NCBI GenBank assembly: GCA_944323395.1
Contig: CALUSI010000007.1
Location: forward strand, 1-64,000
Length of the DNA: 64,000 nucleotides
Origin: Candidatus Gastranaerophilales bacterium
Lineage (GTDB): Bacteria; Cyanobacteriota; Vampirovibrionia; Gastranaerophilales; Gastranaerophilaceae
Direction: 5' to 3'
Shown: piece by piece, positions 8,162 through 17,240 of the stretch
Numbering within the stretch: the stretch's first letter is position 1
Layout: each line of letters begins with the position of its first letter
The notes under the pieces: model-generated
What the model was told of the DNA's origin: nothing
Databases searched by the model: none
Seen by the model: only the letters and a program-made list of their open reading frames with translations
Program-made: the position numbers and the translations under genes

Positions 8162-9695
8162 TTAATTCACCTACATACTCAATCTTAAACAAAACGGCAA
8201 AAACAGTATAAACAATCATACAAAGAATAAATATTACAACTGTTTTTATAAATAACAAAAACCAATTATCAAGTGCTATCGTCCAAGTTCTATATATGAC
8301 AAAGTTTATTGAAAAAGAAAGTAAAGCCGCTGATACCATTTTAGCTAAATTAATAAAATATATTTTATAATCCAAATTTATTCTTTTTAATAAAATACAT
8401 CCAAGAAATGTCGCATTAAACAATGTAACTAAAGAAGTAGAAAGTGTAATTGCTGCAATTCCTAATTTTTCTATAAACAAAGCATTTAATATATATTTTA
8501 AAACAATAGAAGAAAACGCAACCATAAACGGTGTTTTTGAATCGTTAAAAGAATAAAAGATTCTGGTAATAGAATCCCTAAACACATACGGAATTATAGC
8601 AAATGATAGGAAAATTAAAGCCTGTGAAACCATATATGTAGCACGAGAATCAAATTCACCTCTTTGGAAAACTAATTGCACCATATCAGAAGCCAATAAA
8701 ATAATTCCAAACATAATAGGAATAGCTACAAAATTTAAAAGTCCAACACCTTTATGAAAATAATATTTAATGTCGTCATATTTCTTTTCCCCAACTAATT
8801 TTGAGAAAATAGGGAATAAAGGAACTAAAAAGGCAGTTACCAATATCCCGACTGGGAACTGAAAAACTCTATTTGCATAGCCAACAGCAGTCCATGCACC
8901 TTCTCTTAACTGCGAAGCAAAAAACATATCGACATATACATATATTTGACCTATTGTTGAACTCAAAGCAGCAGGAAAAACAAGTTCTACTAAATTTTTA
9001 AATTCAGGATTATTTTTAATTGCCAAATTAGGTTTTATTTTAAATCCGAGTTTTTTAACAGCAGGGAACTGAGCCAAGAATTGTAATAAAGCACCTATTG
9101 AAGTTGCTATAGCTAAACATGTTCCATATTTATCACCTTTTGAAAAAGCAATAATAAATATTATACTAAGACTCATTAAAACAGGTGAAAGATTAGGTAA
9201 TAGGAAACACCTATAAGTAATTAACAGCCCATAATATATACCGATAATACCGCCAATTAGTATAACAGGTGTCATTATTCTCAAATGAGAACTTGCAAGA
9301 GAAACAAGTTCTTTATTGTCAGAATGAATTATAAAATTAAGTATTTCATCAGAATATATAAATATAACAATAGAGAATAACGCAAATACAATAAAAGTAG
9401 CAGTTAGAAATGTATTAAAAAGCTTATTTACCTTTTCAGACGGCATTTTATCATCAGGATTTACAAGTTTAGCAAAAACACTTACAGTAGCACTATGGAA
9501 GGGTCCTCCGACACCACCCATTAAAATGATTGCTAAAGAGGGTATTTGATAAGCATAAAAGTAAGCATCTGAAACCATCCCTGCACCATAATAATTTGCT
9601 ATACATACATCTCTAAGAAACCCTACAAATTTTGAAATTATCGTAACAAAAGCAATTAACCAAGCAGCTTTTAATAAAGAAGAATCTTTACTCAC
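8118..9695 (-). CDS. murJ: Lipid II flippase MurJ (MviN)
   Basis: 525 residues with about 14 hydrophobic helices. MurJ flips the peptidoglycan precursor lipid II to the outer face of the inner membrane. The N-terminal signature is clear: TIISKFVGFLRDVCIANYYG followed by SDAYFYAYQIP. The motif GGVGGPFHSATVSVF follows around residue 60. It overlaps spoIID by 8 bases upstream and tsaC by 44 downstream, so translation of the three is coupled. Confidence 0.95.
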   Translation of the reverse strand: MSKDSSLLKAAWLIAFVTIISKFVGFLRDVCIANYYGAGMVSDAYFYAYQIPSLAIILMGGVGGPFHSATVSVFAKLVNPDDKMPSEKVNKLFNTFLTATFIVFALFSIVIFIYSDEILNFIIHSDNKELVSLASSHLRIMTPVILIGGIIGIYYGLLITYRCFLLPNLSPVLMSLSIIFIIAFSKGDKYGTCLAIATSIGALLQFLAQFPAVKKLGFKIKPNLAIKNNPEFKNLVELVFPAALSSTIGQIYVYVDMFFASQLREGAWTAVGYANRVFQFPVGILVTAFLVPLFPIFSKLVGEKKYDDIKYYFHKGVGLLNFVAIPIMFGIILLASDMVQLVFQRGEFDSRATYMVSQALIFLSFAIIPYVFRDSITRIFYSFNDSKTPFMVAFSSIVLKYILNALFIEKLGIAAITLSTSLVTLFNATFLGCILLKRINLDYKIYFINLAKMVSAALLSFSINFVIYRTWTIALDNWFLLFIKTVVIFILCMIVYTVFAVLFKIEYVGELIERIRNYIRHKFIR

Positions 9696-11325
9696 ACTCT
9701 GCCTCCTTTACTTCTGTAAATACTTTCACTTTTTTAGAATAATCAATATCTTCATCTAAAATCACATATGAGATTTTATTTTCACCACAAATAAGATATT
9801 TAGATATTTCTACTTTAGTTATATCATCTTTTAGTTTAACATCAATTTCTTTTCCGTTTACAGTAATCCTTAATTTTTGTATTTTATCAGGATTTTCTAT
9901 ATAAACTTTAGCCTCTTCTCTTTCTGTATAAAATAAACGTTCTACTACTTTATTATTGCTATGAACTTCAATAGGAATAGTAGCTAACTTAATCCCTTTA
10001 TAGTAATGCTGCAATATTTGATCAAATGTGAAGCCCAAGCTTCCCATTTTTCCGGCTCCCCATTGACTCAATCCTACACCATGACCAAATCCGCCACCAA
10101 AAAACTTATACACTGGCGTTTCCGAATCAATATATGTAATCACAAAATTTGCACTTGGAAGAGAAATGCCGTCTTTTTGAAAACATCTTCTTATAACAAG
10201 TTCTTTTTGAACAATATAAGTATTTTTATCAGTCTGGATTTCCAGTTTAATAATTTTACCGGATTCTCCTCTTTGCAATGCTCTTATAGAAATAATATTT
10301 CCAATATTATCACCTGGATTTATTTGCGGAGTAATAAAACCTGTTTTTGATTGGGCAGGCAATGTCTTTTTTAAAACATTTTGTAACTCATCAACTGTCC
10401 ACTCTTTCGACCATCTGTAATATGACGATAAATCATCAAAAGCTTCAGGTTTAGAAGTATAAAATTCTTCTGCTTTTTCTTCTGTCTCAAGAGTTTCAAA
10501 TTTTTTAGAATCAGGAACTGCAGATAAATAATGTATTTCTTTTGACGGGAATGTTTTTGTTGCAGGATCTGAAAAAGCATATTCATAGCTTTCCGTATAT
10601 CCACCAGCTGTAGAACTATACAATGCAAGTATAGGTAAATTATCTTTATCTAAAGCTATAACTCCATTTGTTTGTTCGATTGCTGTATCTGAAAGTTTAT
10701 CTTCTGTATTAGCGCCAAAATAAACCTGACAAGCAACAGAATCACATAAATCAAATTCATTATATGCTTTTATTCTTGGGGTAACGGCATAGTTTCTTGC
10801 AGCTACAGTCTGTGCTTTCAATGGTTCTAATCCAAATCTCACAGGCATTTCGTTTGGCACGACGCCTCTTAAATAATTTTTTAAACTTAATACGTTTACA
10901 ATTGAAAATTTACTTACATCTTTACTGCTTCTTACAAGTTCAATGTAGCCTCTATAAAGTGCTTGCTTACCTTTTCTTTTTAAACCTTTTATTGAAATTA
11001 TCGATTCATTTTTAGATGAAATGAAAACAGGTCCGGTCAAATTTTTTGCTAATAACTGATTATCAACATAAACTCTAAATAAATTATTTTCAGATGTAAC
11101 CTTAACGGTTCTGGAATTTTCATTTAATGGAATTACATAACCCGAAGAAGAATCCATTACTTTTAAATTGCAAGCATCATTGAATTCTACTGAATCAAAT
11201 AAATATGTCTTAAATAAAGTATCACTAATACCTACACGCACAGGTATATAATTATCAGTTGCATATGCACTTTGAAAACAAAATATAAAAGACGAAATTA
11301 TTATTGCAATTTGTTTATTAAACAT
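9688..11325 (-). CDS. SpoIID/LytB-domain cell-wall protein
   Basis: 545 residues. A signal peptide is visible (about residues 1-22, ending SAYA). The SpoIID domain has LKNYLRGVVPNEMP, LKAQTVAARNYAV, LYSSTAGGYTE and the late motif GGGFGHGVGLSQWGAGKMG. SpoIID proteins are lytic transglycosylases acting on denuded glycan strands; cyanobacteria and other non-sporulators carry versions thought to remodel the wall. The domain is preceded by a ~110-residue beta-rich region, and a ~100-residue tail follows. It is first in an operon with murJ, which supports a wall-assembly role. Confidence 0.88.
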   Translation of the reverse strand: MFNKQIAIIISSFIFCFQSAYATDNYIPVRVGISDTLFKTYLFDSVEFNDACNLKVMDSSSGYVIPLNENSRTVKVTSENNLFRVYVDNQLLAKNLTGPVFISSKNESIISIKGLKRKGKQALYRGYIELVRSSKDVSKFSIVNVLSLKNYLRGVVPNEMPVRFGLEPLKAQTVAARNYAVTPRIKAYNEFDLCDSVACQVYFGANTEDKLSDTAIEQTNGVIALDKDNLPILALYSSTAGGYTESYEYAFSDPATKTFPSKEIHYLSAVPDSKKFETLETEEKAEEFYTSKPEAFDDLSSYYRWSKEWTVDELQNVLKKTLPAQSKTGFITPQINPGDNIGNIISIRALQRGESGKIIKLEIQTDKNTYIVQKELVIRRCFQKDGISLPSANFVITYIDSETPVYKFFGGGFGHGVGLSQWGAGKMGSLGFTFDQILQHYYKGIKLATIPIEVHSNNKVVERLFYTEREEAKVYIENPDKIQKLRITVNGKEIDVKLKDDITKVEISKYLICGENKISYVILDEDIDYSKKVKVFTEVKEAECE

Positions 11326-11392
11326 GTATCTTCCTTATAGAAATTATTATAGTAGAAAGAGCAAATAAAGGTAACTCTTTTATACTTTATAA

Positions 11393-11420
11393 TTGCAACT
11401 TTTATTAAGTAATATATAAT
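11393..11420 (+). promoter_or_regulatory. Promoter for hydF
   Basis: TTGCAA (11393-11398), 16 bases, then TATAAT (11415-11420), followed by AAAGGA and the ATG at 11439. The -10 is perfect. Confidence 0.6.
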
Positions 11421-11438
11421 CAGAAAAAAGGATAAAAT

Positions 11439-12638
11439 ATGAGCTTAAATTCAACACCCTCAGCAGAGAGAATACAAATAGGTTTTTTCGGTAAAAGAAA
11501 TAGTGGAAAATCAAGTTTAATAAATGCAATAACAAATCAAGAACTTTCAATTGTTTCAGATATAAAAGGAACAACAACTGACCCTGTATATAAAGCGATG
11601 GAATTACTACCATTAGGACCTGTATCAATTATTGATACTCCTGGTATTGATGATGAAGGAACTTTAGGCTGTTTAAGAATAGAAAAAACAAAACAAGTAC
11701 TAAATAAAGTAGATATTGCGATTTTGGTTATTGATGCTCAATATGAAATTTCATCATTTGATAAAGACCTTATAAATACTTTCAAAGAAAAAAATATAAA
11801 GTATATTATTGCATACAATAAATCAGATATTATAGAAGAAAAAAAACAATTATCAGAAAATGAAATTTATGTAAGTGCAAAGAACAAAACAAATATAAAA
11901 GAATTAAAAGACTTAATAGCAACAATCTATGAAGAAGACCCCAATAAAACGTATTTGGTTAAAGACTTAATAGAACCATCTGATATTGTTATACTTGTAA
12001 CTCCAATAGATAGTGCAGCACCAAAAGGAAGACTAATTCTTCCACAACAACAAGTAATACGAGACTTACTTGAAGCAGGAGCAATATCTGTTGTAGTTCA
12101 AGAAACAGAACTAAAAAAAGCAATTGAATCTTGCAACAAAAAGCCAAAACTTGTTATTACAGACTCACAAGCTTTTAAAAAAGTAAATCAAGATACTCCA
12201 AAAGATATAATGCTAACATCCTTTTCAATACTTTTTGCAAGATATAAAGGTATTCTTGATAATGCAGTCAAAGGTATAAAAGCTATCGAGACCCTTAATG
12301 ACAATGATACTTTATTAATTTCGGAAGGTTGCACACATCACAGGCAATGCGATGATATTGGCAGCGTCAAATTACCCAGATGGATTCAAGAATATACAAA
12401 AAGGGAACTCAACTTTGAATTCTCGTCAGGATTAGGCTTTCCAGATGAATTATCAAAATATAAAATGATAATTCATTGTGGCAGTTGTATGCTTAAAGAT
12501 AGAGAAGTCATATACAGATATAAAAAAGCAAATAAACAAAACATTCCCATAACAAATTACGGAATAACAATTGCATATATAAATAACATATTAAAAAGAA
12601 GTATAGAAATTTTTCCGGACTTATACAAAATCATTTAA
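11439..12638 (+). CDS. hydF: [FeFe]-hydrogenase H-cluster maturation GTPase HydF
   Basis: 399 residues, normal length. HydF is the scaffold that receives the diiron subcluster built by HydE and HydG and passes it to apo-hydrogenase. The GTPase P-loop GKRNSGKS is at 18-25, DTPG at 66-69 and NKSD at 127-130. The C-terminal iron-sulfur ligands are C298, H300, H346, C347 and C350 (CxH ... HCxxC). HydE, HydG and the hydrogenase are not in this window. It is monocistronic with its own promoter and terminator, and indicates fermentative hydrogen metabolism. Confidence 0.95.
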   Translation: MSLNSTPSAERIQIGFFGKRNSGKSSLINAITNQELSIVSDIKGTTTDPVYKAMELLPLGPVSIIDTPGIDDEGTLGCLRIEKTKQVLNKVDIAILVIDAQYEISSFDKDLINTFKEKNIKYIIAYNKSDIIEEKKQLSENEIYVSAKNKTNIKELKDLIATIYEEDPNKTYLVKDLIEPSDIVILVTPIDSAAPKGRLILPQQQVIRDLLEAGAISVVVQETELKKAIESCNKKPKLVITDSQAFKKVNQDTPKDIMLTSFSILFARYKGILDNAVKGIKAIETLNDNDTLLISEGCTHHRQCDDIGSVKLPRWIQEYTKRELNFEFSSGLGFPDELSKYKMIIHCGSCMLKDREVIYRYKKANKQNIPITNYGITIAYINNILKRSIEIFPDLYKII

Positions 12639-12680
12639 GCAGCATATCTTTTGTTAAGAAAAGTTAAAAGTCATATATGC

Positions 12681-12713
12681 AAAAACCCTTGCAATACAAG
12701 GGTTTTATTTTTA
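12681..12713 (+). terminator. Intrinsic terminator after hydF
   Basis: AAACCCTTG pairs with CAAGGGTTT over a 4-nt loop, followed by a T-rich tract, about 45 bases after the hydF stop. Confidence 0.85.
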
Positions 12714-12743
12714 TTACAAATTTCAAGATAAAAAAAGGCAATT

Positions 12744-12771
12744 TTGGACATATATCTTTTTTATATATAAT
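12744..12771 (+). promoter_or_regulatory. Promoter for the acidic repeat protein
   Basis: TTGGAC (12744-12749), 16 bases, then TATAAT (12766-12771). A GAGGA site and the ATG at 12798 follow. Confidence 0.65.
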
Positions 12772-12797
12772 ATAGAGTTTAAAGAATCGAGGATATT

Positions 12798-13187
12798 ATG
12801 GCAGATGCTTTTTCTTTCATGACTAGTACATTCAAAAATATCAATGATTTTCAAACAAAAAATGATGATTACAAAAGTAACTTCTATGTTGAAGATGATG
12901 AAATCATCAGCTATAGTGACAATGACGGAAATGGTAACGGTTATCCTAATACAACAAATTATTGTGATTTCACAACATTTGAAGAATTAATCTTATCTGA
13001 TGCAAACGGAAACAATCAATCAGATATGGCTGAAATAATGGATTATGAAAACTTTGAATTTGACGACAATAACGGTAATGGCTATAATTATGAAGAATCA
13101 TTGAAAAACTACACAATGAGTGATTCATTCGGAAACGGCTACCAATATGACAGTGAAGAAGATTCAGGTTTTAATATTGAAAGTTAA
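12798..13187 (+). CDS. Small acidic Asp/Asn/Gly-repeat protein, unknown
   Basis: 129 residues, strongly acidic and rich in Asn and Tyr, with no recognised family. Four spaced motifs recur: SDNDGNGNGY (40-49), SDANGNNQSD (67-76), FDDNNGNGYNY (88-98) and SDSFGNGYQY (108-117). The Asp/Asn/Gly loops resemble calcium-binding turns of the dockerin or thrombospondin-3 kind, but no full EF-hand is present; calcium binding is an inference. There is no signal peptide and one cysteine. It has its own promoter, a good GAGGA ribosome binding site and a terminator, so it is a real monocistronic gene that may be well expressed. Confidence 0.75.
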   Translation: MADAFSFMTSTFKNINDFQTKNDDYKSNFYVEDDEIISYSDNDGNGNGYPNTTNYCDFTTFEELILSDANGNNQSDMAEIMDYENFEFDDNNGNGYNYEESLKNYTMSDSFGNGYQYDSEEDSGFNIES

Positions 13188-13217
13188 TAAGGAACATAAA
13201 TTAATAAAGATTTTGAC

Positions 13218-13247
13218 AAATCCTCTTTATAAGAGGATTTTTTTTAG
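13218..13247 (+). terminator. Intrinsic terminator after the acidic repeat protein
   Basis: AAATCCTCTT pairs with AAGAGGATTT over a short loop and runs into eight T residues. It overlaps the end of the opposing permease gene and may act weakly in that direction too. Confidence 0.8.
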
Positions 13248-14089
13248 CCTTTAACAGCACCTTCATTTTGCGAGGAAATAAAATATCTTTGCATTGCAAT
13301 AAAGAAAACAAGAATAGGAATTATTGAGATAATAGCACCGGAAGCAATAAAGCGCCAATTTGCACTAAACATACCTTGCAAGTCATTAACGCCAACAGGC
13401 AATGTGTATAAAGCTTTGTTTGTCAAAACAATACTTGGCCAAAGAAATTCACCCCAAGAGCCAATAAAAGTGAAAATAGCAAGTAAAGCAAGAGTAGGTG
13501 CCGTCATAGGCAGCAATATTTTTCTCCAAATATCAAAAACGCCGCAACCATCAATAAATGCAGCTTCTTCCATTTCTTTCGGAATAGAAAGAAAAGCTTG
13601 CCTCATTAAAAATATTCCAAATGCATTTACAGCAAAAGGTAATATTAAACCTAAATATCCCATTACAAAACCATATGAATCCACAAAATGGAGTTTTAAA
13701 ACTATAAGATAAACAGGTAACATAATAGCTTGGAATGGAATCATAATAGTAGCAAGCACCAAACAAAATAAGAAATTTTTTCCTTTGAAATTCATTCTGG
13801 CTAAAGGATATGCAGCTAGTGATGAAAAAATCAAATTTAGAACAACTGTAAAACCTGCAACTATAAGACTATTAAAGAAATAAGCCATAAAAGGAATTTG
13901 TTTCCAAACTCCAATAAAATTTTCAAAAGTGAAACATTTCGGAATAAAAACAGGCGGATATTCAAATATATTTTCATCAACACCCTTTAGTGCAGTTGAA
14001 ATAAGCCATATAAAAGGGAAAACTGACAAAAACGACATAAAAATCAAAAATGAATGAGATATAAAACCTTTAAAAATTTTTCTTATCAT
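13244..14089 (-). CDS. Carbohydrate ABC transporter permease (MalG/UgpE type)
   Basis: 281 residues, six hydrophobic helices, a binding-protein-dependent sugar permease of the inner membrane. The EAA loop that contacts the ATPase is visible near residues 190-210 (EMEEAAFIDGCGVFDIWRKI). It overlaps its partner permease by 4 bases. No solute-binding protein or ATPase gene is adjacent, so those subunits must be elsewhere or shared. The substrate is probably a sugar or glycerol phosphate, but this cannot be fixed from sequence. Confidence 0.85.
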   Translation of the reverse strand: MIRKIFKGFISHSFLIFMSFLSVFPFIWLISTALKGVDENIFEYPPVFIPKCFTFENFIGVWKQIPFMAYFFNSLIVAGFTVVLNLIFSSLAAYPLARMNFKGKNFLFCLVLATIMIPFQAIMLPVYLIVLKLHFVDSYGFVMGYLGLILPFAVNAFGIFLMRQAFLSIPKEMEEAAFIDGCGVFDIWRKILLPMTAPTLALLAIFTFIGSWGEFLWPSIVLTNKALYTLPVGVNDLQGMFSANWRFIASGAIISIIPILVFFIAMQRYFISSQNEGAVKG

Positions 14090-14958
14090 ATTTTATACCT
14101 CTTATTTTCAAAACAAGTAATATTAATTATAGAGAAAGCAAGTATAATAAAAAGTAAAACAACCGATGCTGCAGAAGCCATAGATAAATCAAGATTTTCA
14201 AATGCTCTTTCATATATATAATAAACAATTGTTTTTGTAGAATTTAAAGGACCGCCTTTTGTCATAACATATATTTCTGTAAATACTTTTAAAGCTGATA
14301 TTGAAGAAATGATTACAACCAAAGCAATAGTAGGCATAATTTTGGGAATAGTTACCGTAAGATGTTTTTTTATTTCACTTGCGCCATCAATATCAGCAGC
14401 TTCATATAAATCTTTTGGAACTCCAATCAATGCTGATATATATATCATCATATAATAGCCAATCCCTTTATATATAGTAACAATAGCTACAGACAAAAGT
14501 GCAAATTTAGTATCAGTAAGCCAACCGATTGCCGATAAACCAAATAATTCAGCCAAATAATTCAAAATGCCTTGTTGGGCATATAACCATTTAAAAGCTA
14601 TAGCAACAACTACAATAGATATAATAACCGGAAGATAAATCAATATTTTATATATATTTACCCACTTTATTTTTTGATTAATAAATATAGCAACAATCAA
14701 AGGTAAAATAGCAAGAATTGGAACAACCATAATCAAAAATAAAAAAGTATTAGTCAATGTGGTATAAAACTCTTTTGACTTAAACAACTGTATATAATTG
14801 GAAAAACCAATAAACTGCGGATTGTATATATCTGTAGAAAAATCCTTAAAACTTAATAAAATTGTATCTATAAAAGGAATAAAGAAAAATACCGCAAGCA
14901 AAACAAATGCAGGTAACAAAAATAAATATGGTATATATTTTTTATAAAAAGTATTCAA
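14086..14958 (-). CDS. Carbohydrate ABC transporter permease (MalF/UgpA type)
   Basis: 290 residues with about six hydrophobic helices, starting KYIPYLFLLPAFVLLAVFFF as in UgpA-like permeases. The EAA loop is DLYEAADIDGASEIKKHLTV near residue 185. It pairs with the downstream MalG/UgpE-type permease through a 4-base overlap; the two form the heteromeric membrane channel of a sugar importer. It is the first gene of this two-gene unit. Confidence 0.86.
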   Translation of the reverse strand: MNTFYKKYIPYLFLLPAFVLLAVFFFIPFIDTILLSFKDFSTDIYNPQFIGFSNYIQLFKSKEFYTTLTNTFLFLIMVVPILAILPLIVAIFINQKIKWVNIYKILIYLPVIISIVVVAIAFKWLYAQQGILNYLAELFGLSAIGWLTDTKFALLSVAIVTIYKGIGYYMMIYISALIGVPKDLYEAADIDGASEIKKHLTVTIPKIMPTIALVVIISSISALKVFTEIYVMTKGGPLNSTKTIVYYIYERAFENLDLSMASAASVVLLFIILAFSIINITCFENKRYKI

Positions 14959-15047
14959 AAAAAATGCCCTTTAGTCTTTTCTATTATAATTGTTTTTAGC
15001 AATATTTGCACGTTATTTGTTTTTATTAATATATAATAGGAATAGTT

Positions 15048-15752
15048 ATGCGTTTTTTTAATTACATATTAGAAATATTTAATAAAAATAGAAAACATTC
15101 AGATAGTGTTTTTTTCAAAAACTCAACAACAAAGTGTTCTATGAATTCAAGCTGCACACTTAATCTTTCAAGTGAAACAGAAAAGAAGAAAACAGAAATT
15201 AACAACAAATTAAAACCCATTATAAAAAAATATATAAATCATCCTGAGAAGTTATTACAATATATGCAATTAGAAGGAATGAAAGTATATAAGTTTAATA
15301 ATGCAGGAAAAATCCTGGCAAAACTGGGAGAAGAAGAAGGATTTTTGACTCCTTTAAAAGGATTTAAAGCTTTTATTATAAATTTGATAATTGGATTTGC
15401 CTTTGAAAGCAAATTAAAAATCAGTTTTACAACAAAAGAAATGTTTATATTTAATATTGATAATACAGAGATATATACAATTGCAAGAGCCTTGCATAAA
15501 TATTACGGATATAAAGAAAAATTACCGGGATTTGATTATAAATCACAAGAAATCTTTAAAAAGGCATACAACAGCAGAAGAAAATCTATATCCCCATTAG
15601 ATAAATATACAATAAAAGAAATGTATGCTTGTAAAGAAGCCTTGGCTAGAGATTTAGAATCAATTAATTTCACAATAGATTTATCTGTTGAACACGAACG
15701 TTCTAAAAAAGCATTAGATAAGCTTGTAAATGAGAACTCAACCAGCGTATAG
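15048..15752 (+). CDS. Hypothetical protein
   Basis: 234 residues, not recognised. The start is supported by a TATAAT at 15032 and an AGGAA site. The protein is basic. It has a low-complexity Ser/Cys/Asn segment around residues 20-45, a hydrophobic stretch near residues 107-117 (FKAFIINLIIGFAFES) that is too short to be a sure membrane helix, and a charged helical C-terminus. It stands alone between the sugar permeases and ffh. Confidence 0.6.
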   Translation: MRFFNYILEIFNKNRKHSDSVFFKNSTTKCSMNSSCTLNLSSETEKKKTEINNKLKPIIKKYINHPEKLLQYMQLEGMKVYKFNNAGKILAKLGEEEGFLTPLKGFKAFIINLIIGFAFESKLKISFTTKEMFIFNIDNTEIYTIARALHKYYGYKEKLPGFDYKSQEIFKKAYNSRRKSISPLDKYTIKEMYACKEALARDLESINFTIDLSVEHERSKKALDKLVNENSTSV

Positions 15753-15857
15753 ATAAATCAAACATAATTTATAAAATACAAAAGTATACTTTAAGAACTG
15801 AAACAATTTATTATAAACAGTACTTATAAAGCATATTTATAGTAAAATTTTATTATT

Positions 15858-17219
15858 ATGTTCGATAATTTATCAGAAAAATTACAAGAAATAATAAAAA
15901 AAGCATCCGGAAATACTTCTTTAACAGAAGAAAATATGTCAGATGCCTTAAGAGAAGTTAGACGTGCACTGCTTGAAGCCGATGTCAGCTTAAAAGTAGT
16001 TAAAATTTTTATGTCTAACTTAAAAGAAAAAGCATTAGGAGAGGATGTCCTAAAAGGAGTTAATCCTTCTCAGCAATTAATAAAAATTGTACACGACGAA
16101 CTTGTTAATATTTTAGGTAATGAAAATAAACCATTAATTCTGGATGGTCACCCTTCTTTAATCATGATGTTAGGATTACAAGGTTCAGGTAAAACTACAT
16201 CAGCGGCAAAACTTGCTGTCAAACTAAAAAAAGAAGGTAAAAACCCATTATTAGTTGCGGCAGACGTATATCGTCCGGCAGCTATTACTCAACTAAAAAC
16301 ATTAGGGGAACAAACTCAAACACAAGTATTCACAATAGATGAATCAAAAGATGTTCAAAAAATTGTAACAGAAGCCATTGAATATGCTAAATCAAACGGA
16401 TACAACGTTGTGATAATAGATACAGCAGGCCGCCTTCAAATAGATAACGAGATGATGGCAGAATTAATGCTTATAGATAGAGCATTTCATCCGCAAGAAA
16501 AACTTTTAGTAATAGATTCTATGTTGGGTCAACAAGCAGTCAGCGTCGCAGAAAATTTTAATACTCAACTGGATATTACAGGTATTATACTAACAAAATT
16601 AGATGGCGATTCAAGAGGCGGAGCTGCATTAAGTGTAGTTCAAGCGGCCGGTAAACCTATTAAATTAACAGGCACCGGCGAAAAACTTGATGCTCTTAAC
16701 GATTTTCACCCATCAAGAATGGCAGACAGAATTCTCGGTATGGGAGATATTGTTTCTCTTGTAGAAAAAGCTCAAGAAGTTTTTGATGAGAAACAAGCAA
16801 AAGAATTCGAAAAGAAAATGGCTAAAGCCGAATTCACATATAATGATTTCCTTAATATGCAAAAACAAATGAAAATGTTTGGTTCTATTGATAATATTTT
16901 AGGGATGCTTCCAATTCCCGGATTAAATAAAGATGCAAAAGAAACAATTGCCACAGAAGGCGAGAAACAACTCAAGAAAATTGAATCATTCATATCAAGT
17001 ATGACACCAAGTGAAAGAGCCAATCCACAATTAATAAATACATCAAGGAAAAGAAGAATTTCAGCAGGATGCGGACTTCCAATACATGAAGTAAATCAAA
17101 TCATTTCACAATTTGATCAAATGCGTCAAATGATGAAAGGTATGAATGATATAAAACAAAAAGTAAAAAAAGGAAAATTAAAAATACCAAAAAATTTTGG
17201 CGGAAGATTTCCATTTTAA
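15858..17219 (+). CDS. ffh: Signal recognition particle GTPase Ffh
   Basis: 453 residues, full length. Ffh binds the 4.5S RNA and signal sequences and docks with FtsY to insert membrane proteins. The N domain includes LREVRRALLEADV. The G1 loop GLQGSGKT is at about 106-113, the DTAGRL motif near 193 and TKLDGDSRGG near 250. The M domain carries the RNA-binding motif SRKRRISAGCG and a Met-rich tail (MRQMMKGM). No Shine-Dalgarno sequence is evident before the ATG; an AT-rich -10-like element is close by. The SRP RNA gene was not found in the window. Confidence 0.97.
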   Translation: MFDNLSEKLQEIIKKASGNTSLTEENMSDALREVRRALLEADVSLKVVKIFMSNLKEKALGEDVLKGVNPSQQLIKIVHDELVNILGNENKPLILDGHPSLIMMLGLQGSGKTTSAAKLAVKLKKEGKNPLLVAADVYRPAAITQLKTLGEQTQTQVFTIDESKDVQKIVTEAIEYAKSNGYNVVIIDTAGRLQIDNEMMAELMLIDRAFHPQEKLLVIDSMLGQQAVSVAENFNTQLDITGIILTKLDGDSRGGAALSVVQAAGKPIKLTGTGEKLDALNDFHPSRMADRILGMGDIVSLVEKAQEVFDEKQAKEFEKKMAKAEFTYNDFLNMQKQMKMFGSIDNILGMLPIPGLNKDAKETIATEGEKQLKKIESFISSMTPSERANPQLINTSRKRRISAGCGLPIHEVNQIISQFDQMRQMMKGMNDIKQKVKKGKLKIPKNFGGRFPF

Positions 17220-17240
17220 CGGGTAATTTAGGGTGAATTT

